Positions 38,276 through 47,518 of a stretch of 64,000 bases of DNA are shown here, piece by piece. Origin of the DNA: Plantactinospora endophytica (GTDB lineage Bacteria > Actinomycetota > Actinomycetes > Mycobacteriales > Micromonosporaceae); contig NZ_BONW01000046.1 of NCBI RefSeq assembly GCF_016862915.1, positions 124,001 to 188,000 of the forward strand. Direction: 5' to 3'. The notes under the pieces were generated by a model, which saw only the letters and a program-made list of their open reading frames with translations, had not been told where the DNA came from and searched no databases. A program made the position numbers and the translations under genes. The number at the start of each line of letters is the position of its first letter. The first letter of the stretch is position 1.

Positions 38276-39811
38276 GTGCCGAAACCAACGGCCCACCGAC
38301 ACGATCCACGCCTGGTCCGGACCGACGAGTCCTGGCTGCGCCTGCCCAACCCGTACGACGTCCCGGTCGAGATCTGCGCCGGGCCGGACGTACCCGTCGA
38401 ACCGGTGGCGGTCGACGAACTGCTCACCGTGCTGGAAACCGCCGACACCCTGAACACGCTGGCCCGGGCCGTACCCGGGCTCGATCCCGCGCCCCGGGTC
38501 GAGCGGGTCGTCTGCACCCCGGACTTCCACAAGGGTGCCGGCATCCCGATCGGCACCGTACTGCGCACCACCGGCGCGCTGATCCCGCAGGCGGTCGGCA
38601 ACGACGTCAACTGCGGCATCCGGGTGGAGGCGACCTCGCTCACCGTCGACCGGCTCCGTCCCAAACTCGACAGGCTCGAACGGCGGCTGCGGCACCTGTT
38701 CTTCGCCGGTGGCCGCCGGATCGGACTGACCGCCAGGCAGCGTGCCGGTCTGCTCCGGGAAGGGTTGCCGGGCCTGCTCGCCGACGGCGTACCCGCCGAG
38801 CCGGTCGGGGCGTGGCGGCAGGTCGGGCCGGACGACCTCGACGACCTCGACGGCCGACTGCACGCCGCCGGCTTTCCGGTCGACTCCGCCGAGGGCTTCC
38901 GAGACTGGATCGAAAGCGGCGGCGGTACCAGCTACGACAGCATCATCGGCAGTGTCGGCGGCGGCAACCACTTCGCCGAGGTGCAGTACGTCTCGGCGGT
39001 GCACGACGGCGCCGCCGCGTACGCCTGGGGGTTGGCGCCGGGCCAGGTGGTGCTGATGGTGCACAGCGGTTCGCTCTCGCTCGGCCACCAGGCCAACGCC
39101 ACCGGTCGGGACCAGGCCCGCGCGGTCTGGCCGCGTGCCGTGCCGCTGCCCCGGAACCGGATTCTGCCGATTCCGCTGGGCGAACACACCGCCACGGCCC
39201 GACGGCGTTACCTGACGGCCTTCGGCAACGCGGCGAACTTCGCCCTCGGCAACCGGTTCTTCCTGTCCCTGATGCTCCGGGCCGGCCTGGCCGACGTCAC
39301 CGGCGAACTGCGGTCCCGGCTGGTCTACGACGCACCGCACAACCTGCTGTGGCCGGAACCGGACGGCACGGTGCTGCACCGCAAGGGCGCCACCCCGGCG
39401 GCCGGGGCGGGCGGCGGCGGCCAGCGCCCGATCGACCTGTACGGCGAGCCGGTGATCGTGCCGGGCTCGATGGGCGCACCCAGCTATCTGCTCCGGGGAC
39501 TGGGCAGTGCCCGGGCGCTGACCAGTGCCTGCCACGGTGCCGGTCGGAGCGTGCCCCGGGGCGCCACGGCCCGGGGCGGCGACGCCGAACTGGACGCCTT
39601 CCTGCGGGAGTTCCGGGTGGTCACCCCGGTCGACCACCGCGATCCGGTGGTCGGGGCACGCCGGGACGTCATCGAGGCGTGGCGCCGGGACCTGAAGCAG
39701 GAGGCGCCGTGGGCGTACAAGGAGATCGGTCCGGTGGTGCGGAGCCTGCGCCGGGCCGGGGTGGCCGAGCCGGTCGTCGAACTCCGGCCGGTCCTGACCG
39801 TGAAGGGCTGA
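38276..39811 (+). CDS. RtcB-family RNA ligase
   Basis: 511 residues. RtcB ligases join 2',3'-cyclic phosphate (or 3'-phosphate) and 5'-OH RNA ends with GTP and Mn2+. Most signatures are present: DVNCGIR (metal Cys), GGGNHFAE, APHNLL, PGSMGAPSYLLRGLGSA and SACHGAGR (guanylylated His). One differs: the HxGSRG motif reads HSGSLSLGH, with Leu for Arg. The protein is about 100 residues longer than E. coli RtcB. GTG 38276 has AAAGG eight bases upstream; an earlier GTG at 38240 is less likely. No archease or RtcA is nearby. Confidence 0.87.
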   Translation: MPKPTAHRHDPRLVRTDESWLRLPNPYDVPVEICAGPDVPVEPVAVDELLTVLETADTLNTLARAVPGLDPAPRVERVVCTPDFHKGAGIPIGTVLRTTGALIPQAVGNDVNCGIRVEATSLTVDRLRPKLDRLERRLRHLFFAGGRRIGLTARQRAGLLREGLPGLLADGVPAEPVGAWRQVGPDDLDDLDGRLHAAGFPVDSAEGFRDWIESGGGTSYDSIIGSVGGGNHFAEVQYVSAVHDGAAAYAWGLAPGQVVLMVHSGSLSLGHQANATGRDQARAVWPRAVPLPRNRILPIPLGEHTATARRRYLTAFGNAANFALGNRFFLSLMLRAGLADVTGELRSRLVYDAPHNLLWPEPDGTVLHRKGATPAAGAGGGGQRPIDLYGEPVIVPGSMGAPSYLLRGLGSARALTSACHGAGRSVPRGATARGGDAELDAFLREFRVVTPVDHRDPVVGARRDVIEAWRRDLKQEAPWAYKEIGPVVRSLRRAGVAEPVVELRPVLTVKG

Positions 39812-39866
39812 CCCGGCGCGCACCGCGCCGAGCGTGACGCGCCAACGCCGCAGGGCGGGCGTGCGG

Positions 39867-39905
39867 CCGGCCGGTCGGGTAGAACCGATTCGCCCGACCG
39901 GCCGG
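39867..39905 (+). terminator. rtcB terminator
   Basis: Perfect 13-bp stem CCGGCCGGTCGGG / CCCGACCGGCCGG with a 13-base loop, 55 bp after the stop. The remainder of the 326-bp gap 39812-40137 holds no gene. Confidence 0.85.
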
Positions 39906-40137
39906 TCACTCTCCGATGATCCGGCGAGTCGGTGCGTCATGATCCGGGCGACATCCTCCGCAAACATGAGATGACGTACGGTTAGCCCGTAGTCACGGGA
40001 TGCTCACTCCGGGCGCGACCGGGCTGCTGCCCTCCGCCCCTCCCCCTAGCGTGACAGGTCCTTTGTGCACCCGGTCCCGGACCGGTGCGAAGGTCGCGCC
40101 GTGCACTGCTTGGAGCTGCGCCAAGTTGGGGGAACGA

Positions 40138-42861
40138 ATGCCGTCTTCCGCACGACCGTCACCGGTCAACCGTCTACTGCGGACAGGAGTCGCCGCCGCC
40201 CTGGTGGCCGCGCTCGCCGCGCCCGTCACCGGGCCGGCACCCGCCGCCGCGGTGGTGCTGCCGACCGGTTTCCAGGAACAGATCGTCTTCACCGGCCTCA
40301 ACCAGCCGACGAACATCGAGTTCGCGCCGGACGGCCGGGTCTTCGTCGCCGAGAAGGGCGGCCGGATCAAGGTGTACGACGACCTCGCCGACACCAGCGC
40401 CACCGTCTTCGCCGACCTCTCCGCGAACGTGCACAACCAGCACGACCGGGGACTGCTCGGGCTCGCCCTGCACCCGGACTTCCCCACCCAGCCGTACGTC
40501 TACGTGCTCTACACGTACGACGCGCCGCCGGGGCAGACGGCGCCGTACTGGAACGACAACTGCGCGTCGGTCGGCGGTACCAACGGTGGGCGGTGCATCG
40601 TCACCGGTCGGCTCTCCCGGCTGACCGCCGCCGGCAACACGACGACCGGCGCCGAAGAGGTGCTCGTCCAGGACTGGTGCCAGCAGTACGCCAGCCACGC
40701 CACCGGCGACCTGCGGTTCGGTGCCGACGGCATGCTCTACGCCACCGCCGGCGACGGGGCCAGCTACGACCTCGTCGACTACGGCCAGCTCGGCAACCCG
40801 CCGAACCCGTGCGCCGACCCGCCCGGCGGCACCATGAGCCCGCCGGCTGCCGAGGGCGGCGCGCTGCGTTCCCAGGACTCCCGGACCACCGCCGACCCGA
40901 CCAGCCTGGACGGTACGGTGATCCGGCTCGACCCGCTGACCGGCGCCGCCGCCCCCGGCAACCCGTCGGCGGCCAGTGCCGACCCGAACACCCGGCGGAT
41001 CGTCGCGCAGGGCCTGCGCAACCCGTTCCGGTTCACCATCCGGCCCGGCACCAGCGAAGTCTGGACGGGTGACGTGGGCTGGAACCGCTGGGAGGAGGTC
41101 AACCGGGTGGTCGACCCGACCGCCGGGGTGGCCAACTTCGGCTGGCCGTGCTTCGAGGGCACCGGCCGGCAGAGCGGGTACGACAGCGCCAACCTCGACA
41201 TGTGCGAGAGCCTGTACAGCGGCGCCGGGCAGACCGCACCGTTCTACACGTACGACCACGCGGCCCGGGTGGTGGCCGGGGAGGCGTGCCCGACCGGCAG
41301 TTCCTCGGTCTCCGGCGCCGCCTTCTATCCGGCCGCCGGTGGCAGCTACCCGGCCGAGTACGCGGGTGCGCTCTTCTTCTCCGACTACTCCCGGGACTGC
41401 ATCTGGGCGATGCTGCCCGCCGCGCCCGGTGGGCTGCCGGAGGCGACCAGTCGGCGTACCTTCGGCAGCGCGGCGGCGAACCCGGTCGACCTGGCCATGG
41501 GACCCGGTGGCGACCTCTACTACGTCGACCACGCCGGTTCGGTACGCCGAATCCGCTACTTCCCCGGCAACCAGCCGCCGGTCGCGTCGATCGCCGCCTC
41601 GCCGACCTCCGGCACCGCACCGCTGACGGTGAACTTCGACGGCACCGGTTCCTTCGACGCGGACCCGGCCGACGCGGGCCGGCTGCGCTACGAGTGGGAC
41701 TTCACCAACGACGGCACCGTCGACGCCACCACGGCGACGGCGTCGTACACCTATCCGGCCGGCGGCCCCTTCACCGCCCGGCTGACCGTCTACGACACGC
41801 TGAACGCCGCCGGCACCCAGACGGTGCCGATCCAGACCGGCAACAGCATGCCGACGGCGGTGATCGACACCCCGACCGGCGACTTCACCTGGGCGGTGAA
41901 CGACCCGATCAGCTTCACCGGACACGCCACCGACCCCGACCAGGGCACCCTGCCGGCCAGCTCGCTGCACTGGCGGATGCTGCTGCACCACTGCTACACG
42001 CTGGACAACTGCCACACCCACACGCTCCAGGACTTCGCCGGAGCCAGCGGCAGCATGTTCGGGCCGGACCACGAGTATCCGTCCTATCTGGAGTTGGTGC
42101 TGACCGCCACGGACAGCGGCGGGCTGTCGCACAGCACCAGCGTGCGGCTCGACCCGAAGACCGTGGACCTGACGTTCACCTCCAGCCCGCCCGGCCTGCA
42201 ACTGGTCTTCGGGTCGACGGCCCAGGCGGCGCCGTTCACGCGTACCGTCATCCAGGGGTCGAGCAACACCGTCAGTGCGGTCACCCCGCAGACCCTCGGC
42301 AACGTGCCGTACGTCTTCGGCTCCTGGTCCGACGGTGGCGCCCAGACCCACGTACTCACCGCCCCGACCAGCCCGACCAGCTACACCGCGACGTACAACC
42401 CGCAGTCCGGAAGCGTCCGGCTGCCGCAGTCGGCGTGGACCGTCGCCGGGGTCGACAGCCAGGAGACGCTGCTGGTGAACGGCCGGGGCAACAACGTCCG
42501 GGACGGCAACACGTCGTCGATCTGGCACACCCAGCGGCTGCTCTCCAACCCGGCGCACCCGCACTGGATCGACCTCGACCTGGGCAGTGCCCGGACCGTC
42601 AACCGGCTGTACTACCTGCCCCGACAGGGCTCCAACACCGGCGGGCGGATCACCGGCTACGAGGTGTACGTCTCCGACAGCCGGAGCAGCTGGGGCACTG
42701 CGGTGGCCACCGGCACCTTCCCGAACAGTGCGGCGGAACAGACGGTGACGATCCCGCCGACGAGCGGCCGGTACCTCCGGCTCCGCGCCCTCGGCGAGGT
42801 CGGCGGCAACCGCTGGACCTCGGTGGCGGAACTCAACGTCGGCGTGGTGCCGACCGGCTGA
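40138..42861 (+). CDS. secreted PQQ-type sugar dehydrogenase with PKD and F5/8C-like modules
   Basis: 907 residues. Signal peptide (about 1-35, ending PAPAAA), then a six-bladed propeller of the glucose/sorbosone dehydrogenase family (QPTNIEFAPDGRVFVAEKGGRIKVYD, HDRGLLGLALHPDFP, GLRNPFRFTIRPGTSEVWTGDVG). A PKD-like domain follows (about 480-570, SPTSGTAPLTVNFDGTGS), then a cadherin-like or carbohydrate-binding stretch, and a C-terminal F5/8-type discoidin module (about 765-905). It probably oxidises sugars outside the cell while bound to polymer. ATG 40138 has TTGGGGGAA upstream. Confidence 0.9.
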   Translation: MPSSARPSPVNRLLRTGVAAALVAALAAPVTGPAPAAAVVLPTGFQEQIVFTGLNQPTNIEFAPDGRVFVAEKGGRIKVYDDLADTSATVFADLSANVHNQHDRGLLGLALHPDFPTQPYVYVLYTYDAPPGQTAPYWNDNCASVGGTNGGRCIVTGRLSRLTAAGNTTTGAEEVLVQDWCQQYASHATGDLRFGADGMLYATAGDGASYDLVDYGQLGNPPNPCADPPGGTMSPPAAEGGALRSQDSRTTADPTSLDGTVIRLDPLTGAAAPGNPSAASADPNTRRIVAQGLRNPFRFTIRPGTSEVWTGDVGWNRWEEVNRVVDPTAGVANFGWPCFEGTGRQSGYDSANLDMCESLYSGAGQTAPFYTYDHAARVVAGEACPTGSSSVSGAAFYPAAGGSYPAEYAGALFFSDYSRDCIWAMLPAAPGGLPEATSRRTFGSAAANPVDLAMGPGGDLYYVDHAGSVRRIRYFPGNQPPVASIAASPTSGTAPLTVNFDGTGSFDADPADAGRLRYEWDFTNDGTVDATTATASYTYPAGGPFTARLTVYDTLNAAGTQTVPIQTGNSMPTAVIDTPTGDFTWAVNDPISFTGHATDPDQGTLPASSLHWRMLLHHCYTLDNCHTHTLQDFAGASGSMFGPDHEYPSYLELVLTATDSGGLSHSTSVRLDPKTVDLTFTSSPPGLQLVFGSTAQAAPFTRTVIQGSSNTVSAVTPQTLGNVPYVFGSWSDGGAQTHVLTAPTSPTSYTATYNPQSGSVRLPQSAWTVAGVDSQETLLVNGRGNNVRDGNTSSIWHTQRLLSNPAHPHWIDLDLGSARTVNRLYYLPRQGSNTGGRITGYEVYVSDSRSSWGTAVATGTFPNSAAEQTVTIPPTSGRYLRLRALGEVGGNRWTSVAELNVGVVPTG

Positions 42862-42913
42862 GCCCCGTCAGTGTGGTGCTGACCCGCTGAGCCCGGCACC
42901 GCCGGGAGGAGGA

Positions 42914-42961
42914 ACCGGGCGGGAGTCCCCCGCGCCTGTGCGCGGTGGGTTCCCGCCCGGT
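42914..42961 (+). terminator. terminator after the sugar dehydrogenase gene
   Basis: 11-bp outer stem ACCGGGCGGGA / TCCCGCCCGGT and an inner CCGCGC/GCGCGG stem. It separates this gene from the trpS leader in the 317-bp gap 42862-43178. Confidence 0.8.
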
Positions 42962-43033
42962 CGGCCGCTTCGGCACCGCGCCCGGTCACCCCCGGAATCC
43001 CGTCGCCGGTCCTGCTACCGTGGAGGTGTGCGG

Positions 43034-43063
43034 ATGACCTCGAACGGTTGGTGGCTGCCCTGA
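43034..43063 (+). CDS. trpS leader peptide
   Basis: Nine-codon ORF MTSNGWWLP with two adjacent Trp codons (43049-43054), GGAGG seven bases upstream. A TACCGT -10 (43016-43021) instead suggests a leaderless start at GTG 43028 in the same frame (VRMTSNGWWLP); either way the Trp codons are read. They sit at the left edge of stem 1 of the attenuator, exactly where a ribosome stalled for Trp-tRNA would mask it. Confidence 0.85.
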   Translation: MTSNGWWLP

Positions 43064-43127
43064 CGGGCGGCCAGCGCATCCACGCACCCGACAGACAGCC
43101 AACGGCCGCCCCTCCGGGCGGCCGTTT
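43053..43127 (+). promoter_or_regulatory. ribosome-mediated trp attenuator of trpS
   Basis: Four segments: 1, GGCTGCCC (43053-43060); 2, GGGCGGCC (43065-43072); 3, GGCCGCCC (43104-43111); 4, GGGCGGCC (43116-43123). Pairs 1:2, 2:3 and 3:4 all form eight-base stems and exclude one another. 3:4 ends in TTT (43125-43127) and is the terminator. When Trp-tRNA is scarce, a ribosome on the Trp codons covers 1, so 2:3 forms and trpS is transcribed. Confidence 0.85.
43103..43127 (+). terminator. attenuator terminator
   Basis: Nine-bp stem CGGCCGCCC / GGGCGGCCG with loop CTCC and then TTT; the conditional terminator of the trpS leader. Confidence 0.85.
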
Positions 43128-43178
43128 CGCATGTGCTCACCCCGGAGGCGTCGGCCCATCCGGTAAGGAGTACCCGTC

Positions 43179-44225
43179 ATGGCCCCGATCACCCCGGTAA
43201 CCACCACCACCGCCGGCACCACCGCGCCCACCCCCGGCCGCGCCTCGGTACGCCGGATCACCGGCCTCAAGCCAACCGGCCACCTGCACCTGGGCAACCT
43301 GGTCGGCGCGATCCGGCCCACCGTCGCCGGCCAGTACCGGACGGAGACGATCGTCTTCCTGGCCGACCTGCACGCGCTCACCGTGACCCACCAGCCGGCG
43401 CAGATCCGCACGCTCACCCTGGAACAGGCCACCGTACTGCTCGCCGCCGGGCTCGACCCGGACCGGGCGCTGCTCTACGTGCAGTCCCAGGTACCGCAGC
43501 ACACCGAACTGCACTACCTGTTGGAGTGCGCCACCGGCTACGGCGAGGCACAGCGGATGATCCAGTTCCGGGAGAAGTCGGCGCGGCACCGGCAGGTCCG
43601 GCTGAGCCTGCTCAGTTATCCGGTCCTGATGGCGGCCGACATCCTGCTGCACGACGTGCACGAGGTGCCGGTCGGCGACGACCAGAGCCAGCACCTGGAA
43701 CTCACCCGGACCGTGGCGAACCGGTTCAACGCCCGGTACGGCGACACCTTCACCGTGCCCCGGGCGGTGCACCCGACGGTGTCGTCCCGGGTGATGGACC
43801 TGGCCGACCCGACCGCCAAGATGGGCAAGACCAGCAGCAGCGAGGCGGGGACGATCCTGCTGCTCGATCCGCCCGAGGTGATCCGCCGCAAGGTGCTGCG
43901 CGCGGTCACCGACCCGGACCGCACCGTCGGGTACGACCCGCAGCGCCGTCCCGGCGTGGCGAACCTGTTGGAGATCCTGGCCGCCTGCCTGGGCGGCTCA
44001 CCGACCGACCTGGCCGCCGACTACGGGTCGTACGCCCAGCTCAAGAAGGCGGTCGCCGAGGCGGTCGAGTCGATGCTCCGGCCGATCCGGCTCCGCTACA
44101 CCGAACTGTCCCGCGACCCGGGTTACGTCCGGCGGGTACTCGCCGACGGTGCCGACCGGGCCCGGGACAACGCCGCCGACACGGTCCACCGAGCAAAACG
44201 CGCCCTCGGCCTACTGAGCCATTGA
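43179..44225 (+). CDS. trpS: tryptophanyl-tRNA synthetase
   Basis: 348-residue class I synthetase. The HIGH-like motif is PTGHLHLGN (32-40), and KMSKS is KMGKTSS (214-220); FLADLHALT, MAADILLHD and VPVGDDQSQHLELTR are typical TrpRS blocks. The N-terminal 24 residues are Thr/Pro-rich and not conserved. ATG with AAGGAG upstream. In Streptomyces coelicolor an auxiliary, indolmycin-resistant TrpRS is controlled by ribosome-mediated attenuation; the leader here suggests this is the same kind of auxiliary copy, but a second trpS cannot be checked in this window. Confidence 0.95.
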   Translation: MAPITPVTTTTAGTTAPTPGRASVRRITGLKPTGHLHLGNLVGAIRPTVAGQYRTETIVFLADLHALTVTHQPAQIRTLTLEQATVLLAAGLDPDRALLYVQSQVPQHTELHYLLECATGYGEAQRMIQFREKSARHRQVRLSLLSYPVLMAADILLHDVHEVPVGDDQSQHLELTRTVANRFNARYGDTFTVPRAVHPTVSSRVMDLADPTAKMGKTSSSEAGTILLLDPPEVIRRKVLRAVTDPDRTVGYDPQRRPGVANLLEILAACLGGSPTDLAADYGSYAQLKKAVAEAVESMLRPIRLRYTELSRDPGYVRRVLADGADRARDNAADTVHRAKRALGLLSH

Positions 44226-44277
44226 AGAGCCGCACCCCGACCTGCCGCGCCGCGCCGCGTCGCGCCGGGGAAGGTCG

Positions 44278-44339
44278 CGCTCTTTCGGGGAAGGAGTGGC
44301 CTCAGCCGTCGGGGAAACCACTCCTGCCCCGATAGAGCG
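44278..44339. terminator. bidirectional terminator between trpS and the GNAT gene
   Basis: Outer 13-base arms (CGCTCTTTCGGGG and CCCCGATAGAGCG, one mismatch) and inner 7-bp stem GGAGTGG / CCACTCC. It sits between the two convergent stops. Confidence 0.85.
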
Positions 44340-44363
44340 GTCGCAGAGGTAACCGGACGAAGC

Positions 44364-44813
44364 TCAGGCCAGCACCGGGAGGCGCTTCTCGAAGCAGACG
44401 CTGTACGGGTTGTCGACGTACTCGCCGTATACCGGGATCTCGGCGTAGCCCGACGACAGGTAGAGCTGGATCGCGCCGGGGAGGTAGCTGCCGGTCTCCA
44501 ACCGCAGCACGGTGTGCCCGGACCGCAGGGCAAGCTCCTCCAACGCGCCGAGCAACTGCCGGGCGAAGCCCTGACCCCGGTGGGCCGGGCGCACGTACAT
44601 CCGCTTGACCTCGGCGGCGTCCCGGTCCAGTGGCTGGATCGCGCCGCAGCCGACCGCCCGGCCACCGACGACGCCGACCAGATAGCGGGCGTCGTCGTGC
44701 GGCATGAAAACCTGCCCGTCCAGACCGCCGTCGGCCTCCCGAAGCTCACGCTGCTGCGCCACCACCAGGGCGGCCAGCTCGGGATCCGACGACGCACGCG
44801 ACTCGATCAGCAC
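44364..44813 (-). CDS. GNAT-family N-acetyltransferase
   Basis: 149 residues with the GNAT acetyl-CoA loop RPAHRGQGFARQLL (the Q/R-x2-G-x-G/A site) and the following strand VLRLETGSYLPGAIQLYLSSGY. Substrate unknown. GTG 44813 is chosen; TTG codons further upstream would add about ten residues. The gene is downstream of obg but reads as an independent accessory gene. Confidence 0.85.
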   Translation of the reverse strand: MLIESRASSDPELAALVVAQQRELREADGGLDGQVFMPHDDARYLVGVVGGRAVGCGAIQPLDRDAAEVKRMYVRPAHRGQGFARQLLGALEELALRSGHTVLRLETGSYLPGAIQLYLSSGYAEIPVYGEYVDNPYSVCFEKRLPVLA

Positions 44814-44884
44814 ACCATCGACGTTAACCAGCGGGCATTTCAACAAGGTTTCTGCCAAGTGGCCCCGATACGGAGCGTAGAGAA

Positions 44885-46405
44885 CTAATCCGCGCCCTCG
44901 ATCGACCCGCCGTCGAGCCGGCTCACCGTACCGTCGTGCCGCCGCACCGTGCCGTCCGAGGTCACCGCACCGTTCGCCGCCTCGCCGGCCACCTCGTCCG
45001 CCGGTCGTTGCCGGCGGGCCTTGCGGGCGGCGAGCCGCTCGGCTGCGGTCGGCCGGGTGATCTTCTCCGCCAGCCGGCTGTCGGTACCCCGGGCGCTCGG
45101 TACGTAGTCGGCACCGGCGTACAGCGTCGGTTGCCAGTCGAACTCCCGCTCGCCGATCCGGACCAGGCTGCCCGGCTCGGCACCGGCCTTGGCGAGCTGC
45201 TCCTCGACGCCCAGCCGGGCCAGCCGGTCGGCCAGGTAGCCGACCGCCTCCTCGTTGTCGAAGTTGGTCTGCTTGACCCAGCGCTCCGGCCGCTGCCCGT
45301 GCACCACGTACGCGCCGTCCGGCGTCGCCTCGATGGTGAAGCCGGCGTCGTCGACCGCGACCGGCCGGATGACGATCCGGGTCGGTTCCAGCTCGGGCGC
45401 CGCCGCCCGGGACTGCTCGACCAGCGCCGCCAACGCGAAGGTCAACTCGCGCAGCCCTTCCCGGGTCACCGCCGACACCTCGAAGCTCCGCAGGCCACGT
45501 GCCTCGATGTCGGGCCGGACAATCTCGGCGAGGTCCCGCCCGTCCGGTACGTCGATCTTGTTGAGTACGACCAGCCGGGGCCGGTCGGCCAGACCGCCGT
45601 ACTCGGACAGCTCGGCCTCGATCGCGTCGATGTCGGCCAGCGGGTCGCGGCCGGGTTCGAGGGTGGCCGAGTCCACCACGTGCACGAGTACCGCGCACCG
45701 CTCGATGTGCCGCAGGAACTCCAGCCCGAGGCCCTTGCCGCTGGCCGCCCCGGGGATCAGCCCCGGCACGTCGGCGACGGTAAAGGTGTGCTCGTCGACC
45801 CGGACCACGCCGAGGTTTGGCACCAGCGTGGTGAACGGGTAGTCCGCGATCTTCGGCTTGGCCGCCGAGAGCACCGAGATCAGCGAGGACTTGCCGGCCG
45901 ACGGGAAGCCCACCAGGCCGACGTCGGCGACGCTCTTCAGTTCGAGTACGACGTCGAGCCGGTCCCCCGGCTCGCCCAGCTCGGCGAAGCCGGGTGCCTT
46001 GCGCCGGGCGTTGGCCAGCGAGGCGTTGCCCCGGCCACCCCGGCCACCCCGGGCCACCTCGAAGGTGGTGCCGGCGCCGACCAGGTCGGCCAGTACCGAA
46101 CCGTCGGTGGCGTGCACCACCGTCCCGTCCGGGACCTTGAGTACCAGGTCGTGCCCGTTGGCACCGTCCCGGTTGGAGCCGGCGCCGCCCTTGCCGTTCT
46201 CGGCCTTGACGTGTGGCCGGAAGTGGAAGTCGAGCAGGGTGTGCACCTGGGGGTCGACCACCAGCGAGACGCTGCCGCCGTGTCCGCCGTTGCCGCCGTC
46301 CGGTCCGCCGAACGGCTTGAACTTCTCCCGATGGATCGAGACGCAACCGTGCCCGCCGTCACCGGCCTGCAGGTGCAGTACGACCCGGTCAACGAACGTG
46401 GTCAC
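44885..46405 (-). CDS. obg: GTPase Obg (CgtA)
   Basis: 506-residue GTPase for 50S assembly and stress control. The glycine-rich Obg fold comes first ([13 protein letters not shown]), then the G domain with [17 protein letters not shown] and NKIDVPD, and the OCT domain near the end ([23 protein letters not shown]). GTG 46405 has AAAGG upstream. The frame is open to 46537 but the extension is not Obg-like. The C-terminal 60 residues are a charged low-complexity tail. Confidence 0.96.
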   Translation of the reverse strand: MTTFVDRVVLHLQAGDGGHGCVSIHREKFKPFGGPDGGNGGHGGSVSLVVDPQVHTLLDFHFRPHVKAENGKGGAGSNRDGANGHDLVLKVPDGTVVHATDGSVLADLVGAGTTFEVARGGRGGRGNASLANARRKAPGFAELGEPGDRLDVVLELKSVADVGLVGFPSAGKSSLISVLSAAKPKIADYPFTTLVPNLGVVRVDEHTFTVADVPGLIPGAASGKGLGLEFLRHIERCAVLVHVVDSATLEPGRDPLADIDAIEAELSEYGGLADRPRLVVLNKIDVPDGRDLAEIVRPDIEARGLRSFEVSAVTREGLRELTFALAALVEQSRAAAPELEPTRIVIRPVAVDDAGFTIEATPDGAYVVHGQRPERWVKQTNFDNEEAVGYLADRLARLGVEEQLAKAGAEPGSLVRIGEREFDWQPTLYAGADYVPSARGTDSRLAEKITRPTAAERLAARKARRQRPADEVAGEAANGAVTSDGTVRRHDGTVSRLDGGSIEGAD

Positions 46406-46537
46406 GCTGCCAATCCTTTCATCGGCGCCGGGAACCGGTGCCGGATACGGGGCAGGTCGGCCCACCCGGCCCGGTGGCCGGGCCGGATCGGCCCGGAACC
46501 CGACGGAACCCGGAACGACGGGCTCGACCCGAAACAC

Positions 46538-46579
46538 GGCGGAGCGGGCCCGGACACCAGGTCCGCGGCCCGCTCCGCC
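46538..46579. terminator. hairpin between rpmA and obg
   Basis: Perfect 13-bp stem GGCGGAGCGGGCC / GGCCCGCTCCGCC. It follows rpmA by 13 bp on the minus strand and probably reduces readthrough into obg, which is in the same direction. Confidence 0.8.
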
Positions 46580-46591
46580 GGAAAGCTGACG

Positions 46592-46849
46592 TTACCGCTC
46601 GGACGGCACGATGCTGACGACCTTGCGGCCGCGCCTGGTGCCGAACTGGACCGCACCCGCAGCCAGCGCGAACAGCGTGTCGTCGCTGCCGCGACCGACC
46701 AGGTCACCGGGGTGGAACTTCGTGCCCCGCTGCCGGATCAGGATCTCGCCGGCGTTGACCACCTGCCCACCGAACCGCTTGACGCCGAGCCGCTGCGCCG
46801 CGGAGTCGCGACCGTTCCGCGAGCTGGACGCACCCTTTTTGTGAGCCAT
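46592..46849 (-). CDS. rpmA: 50S ribosomal protein L27
   Basis: 85-residue L27, near the peptidyl-transferase centre. [22 protein letters not shown] and [21 protein letters not shown] are diagnostic. No N-terminal cleavage extension of the Firmicutes type. Co-transcribed with rplU, 29 bp apart. Confidence 0.97.
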   Translation of the reverse strand: MAHKKGASSSRNGRDSAAQRLGVKRFGGQVVNAGEILIRQRGTKFHPGDLVGRGSDDTLFALAAGAVQFGTRRGRKVVSIVPSER

Positions 46850-46878
46850 CTGAGGACGACCTGTCTTTCCGCTGGGGC

Positions 46879-47193
46879 TTACTTACCGTTGGAGATGCCG
46901 GTCACCTTGACCTGGGTCAGCGGCTGGCGGTGACCCTGGCGCTTGTGGTAGCCGGTCTTGTTCTTGAACTTGTGGATCCGGATCTTCGGGCCCTTGGTGT
47001 GCGCCGCGATCTCGCCGGACACCGCCACCTTGGCCAGCTGCGCGGCGTCGGTCACCAGGTTGTCTCCGTCGACGAGGAGGACGGCGGCGAGCTTGACCGC
47101 GTCGCCGGGCTGGCCAACCAGCTTCTCAACCTCGATCACGTCGCCCTCGGCGACCTTGTACTGCTTGCCGCCGGTCTTGACGATCGCGTACAT
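46879..47193 (-). CDS. rplU: 50S ribosomal protein L21
   Basis: 104-residue L21 ([52 protein letters not shown]). First gene of rplU-rpmA. A frame extension to 47337 is rejected because it lies across the promoter region. AGGGAG lies 10 bases upstream of the ATG. Confidence 0.97.
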   Translation of the reverse strand: MYAIVKTGGKQYKVAEGDVIEVEKLVGQPGDAVKLAAVLLVDGDNLVTDAAQLAKVAVSGEIAAHTKGPKIRIHKFKNKTGYHKRQGHRQPLTQVKVTGISNGK

Positions 47194-47311
47194 CGGACGC
47201 GGACTCCCTGTCGTTGAGGCTGCGGGTGGTTGTTCGCTACGGCCAACTCGACCGCACCGGAGTGCGGGGGCGGGCACGCGAGAACATGGCGCATAATCAG
47301 CGCCGCAGGCT

Positions 47312-47341
47312 AGCGTACGCCATGGTGGGCAGCTCACCCAA
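47312..47341 (-). promoter_or_regulatory. probable rplU promoter
   Basis: Minus strand: TTGGGT (47341-47336), 18-bp spacer, TACGCT (47317-47312). It predicts a leader of about 110 bases before rplU. I did not find a convincing L21-type leader structure in it. Confidence 0.45.
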
Positions 47342-47401
47342 ACCGGCCCGCTCCCCGAGCCGCCCCACGGGCCGGCGACCAGGACCGCCGCCCGGCCGCC
47401 A

Positions 47402-47450
47402 GACCAATCGCCGGCCGGCAGACCGATCGCCGGCCGGCAGACCGGTCACC
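47402..47450. repeat. 19-bp tandem repeat, 2.6 copies
   Basis: Units 47402-47420 and 47421-47439 (GACCGATCGCCGGCCGGCA) and a partial third. The 325-bp gap 47194-47518 otherwise holds the rplU promoter. Confidence 0.75.
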
Positions 47451-47518
47451 GTCGCGGTCTGGTCGTGAGCCGCCCCGCGAACCGCCCCGGGCCGGCGGCA
47501 GGACCAGCTCCCCGACGG

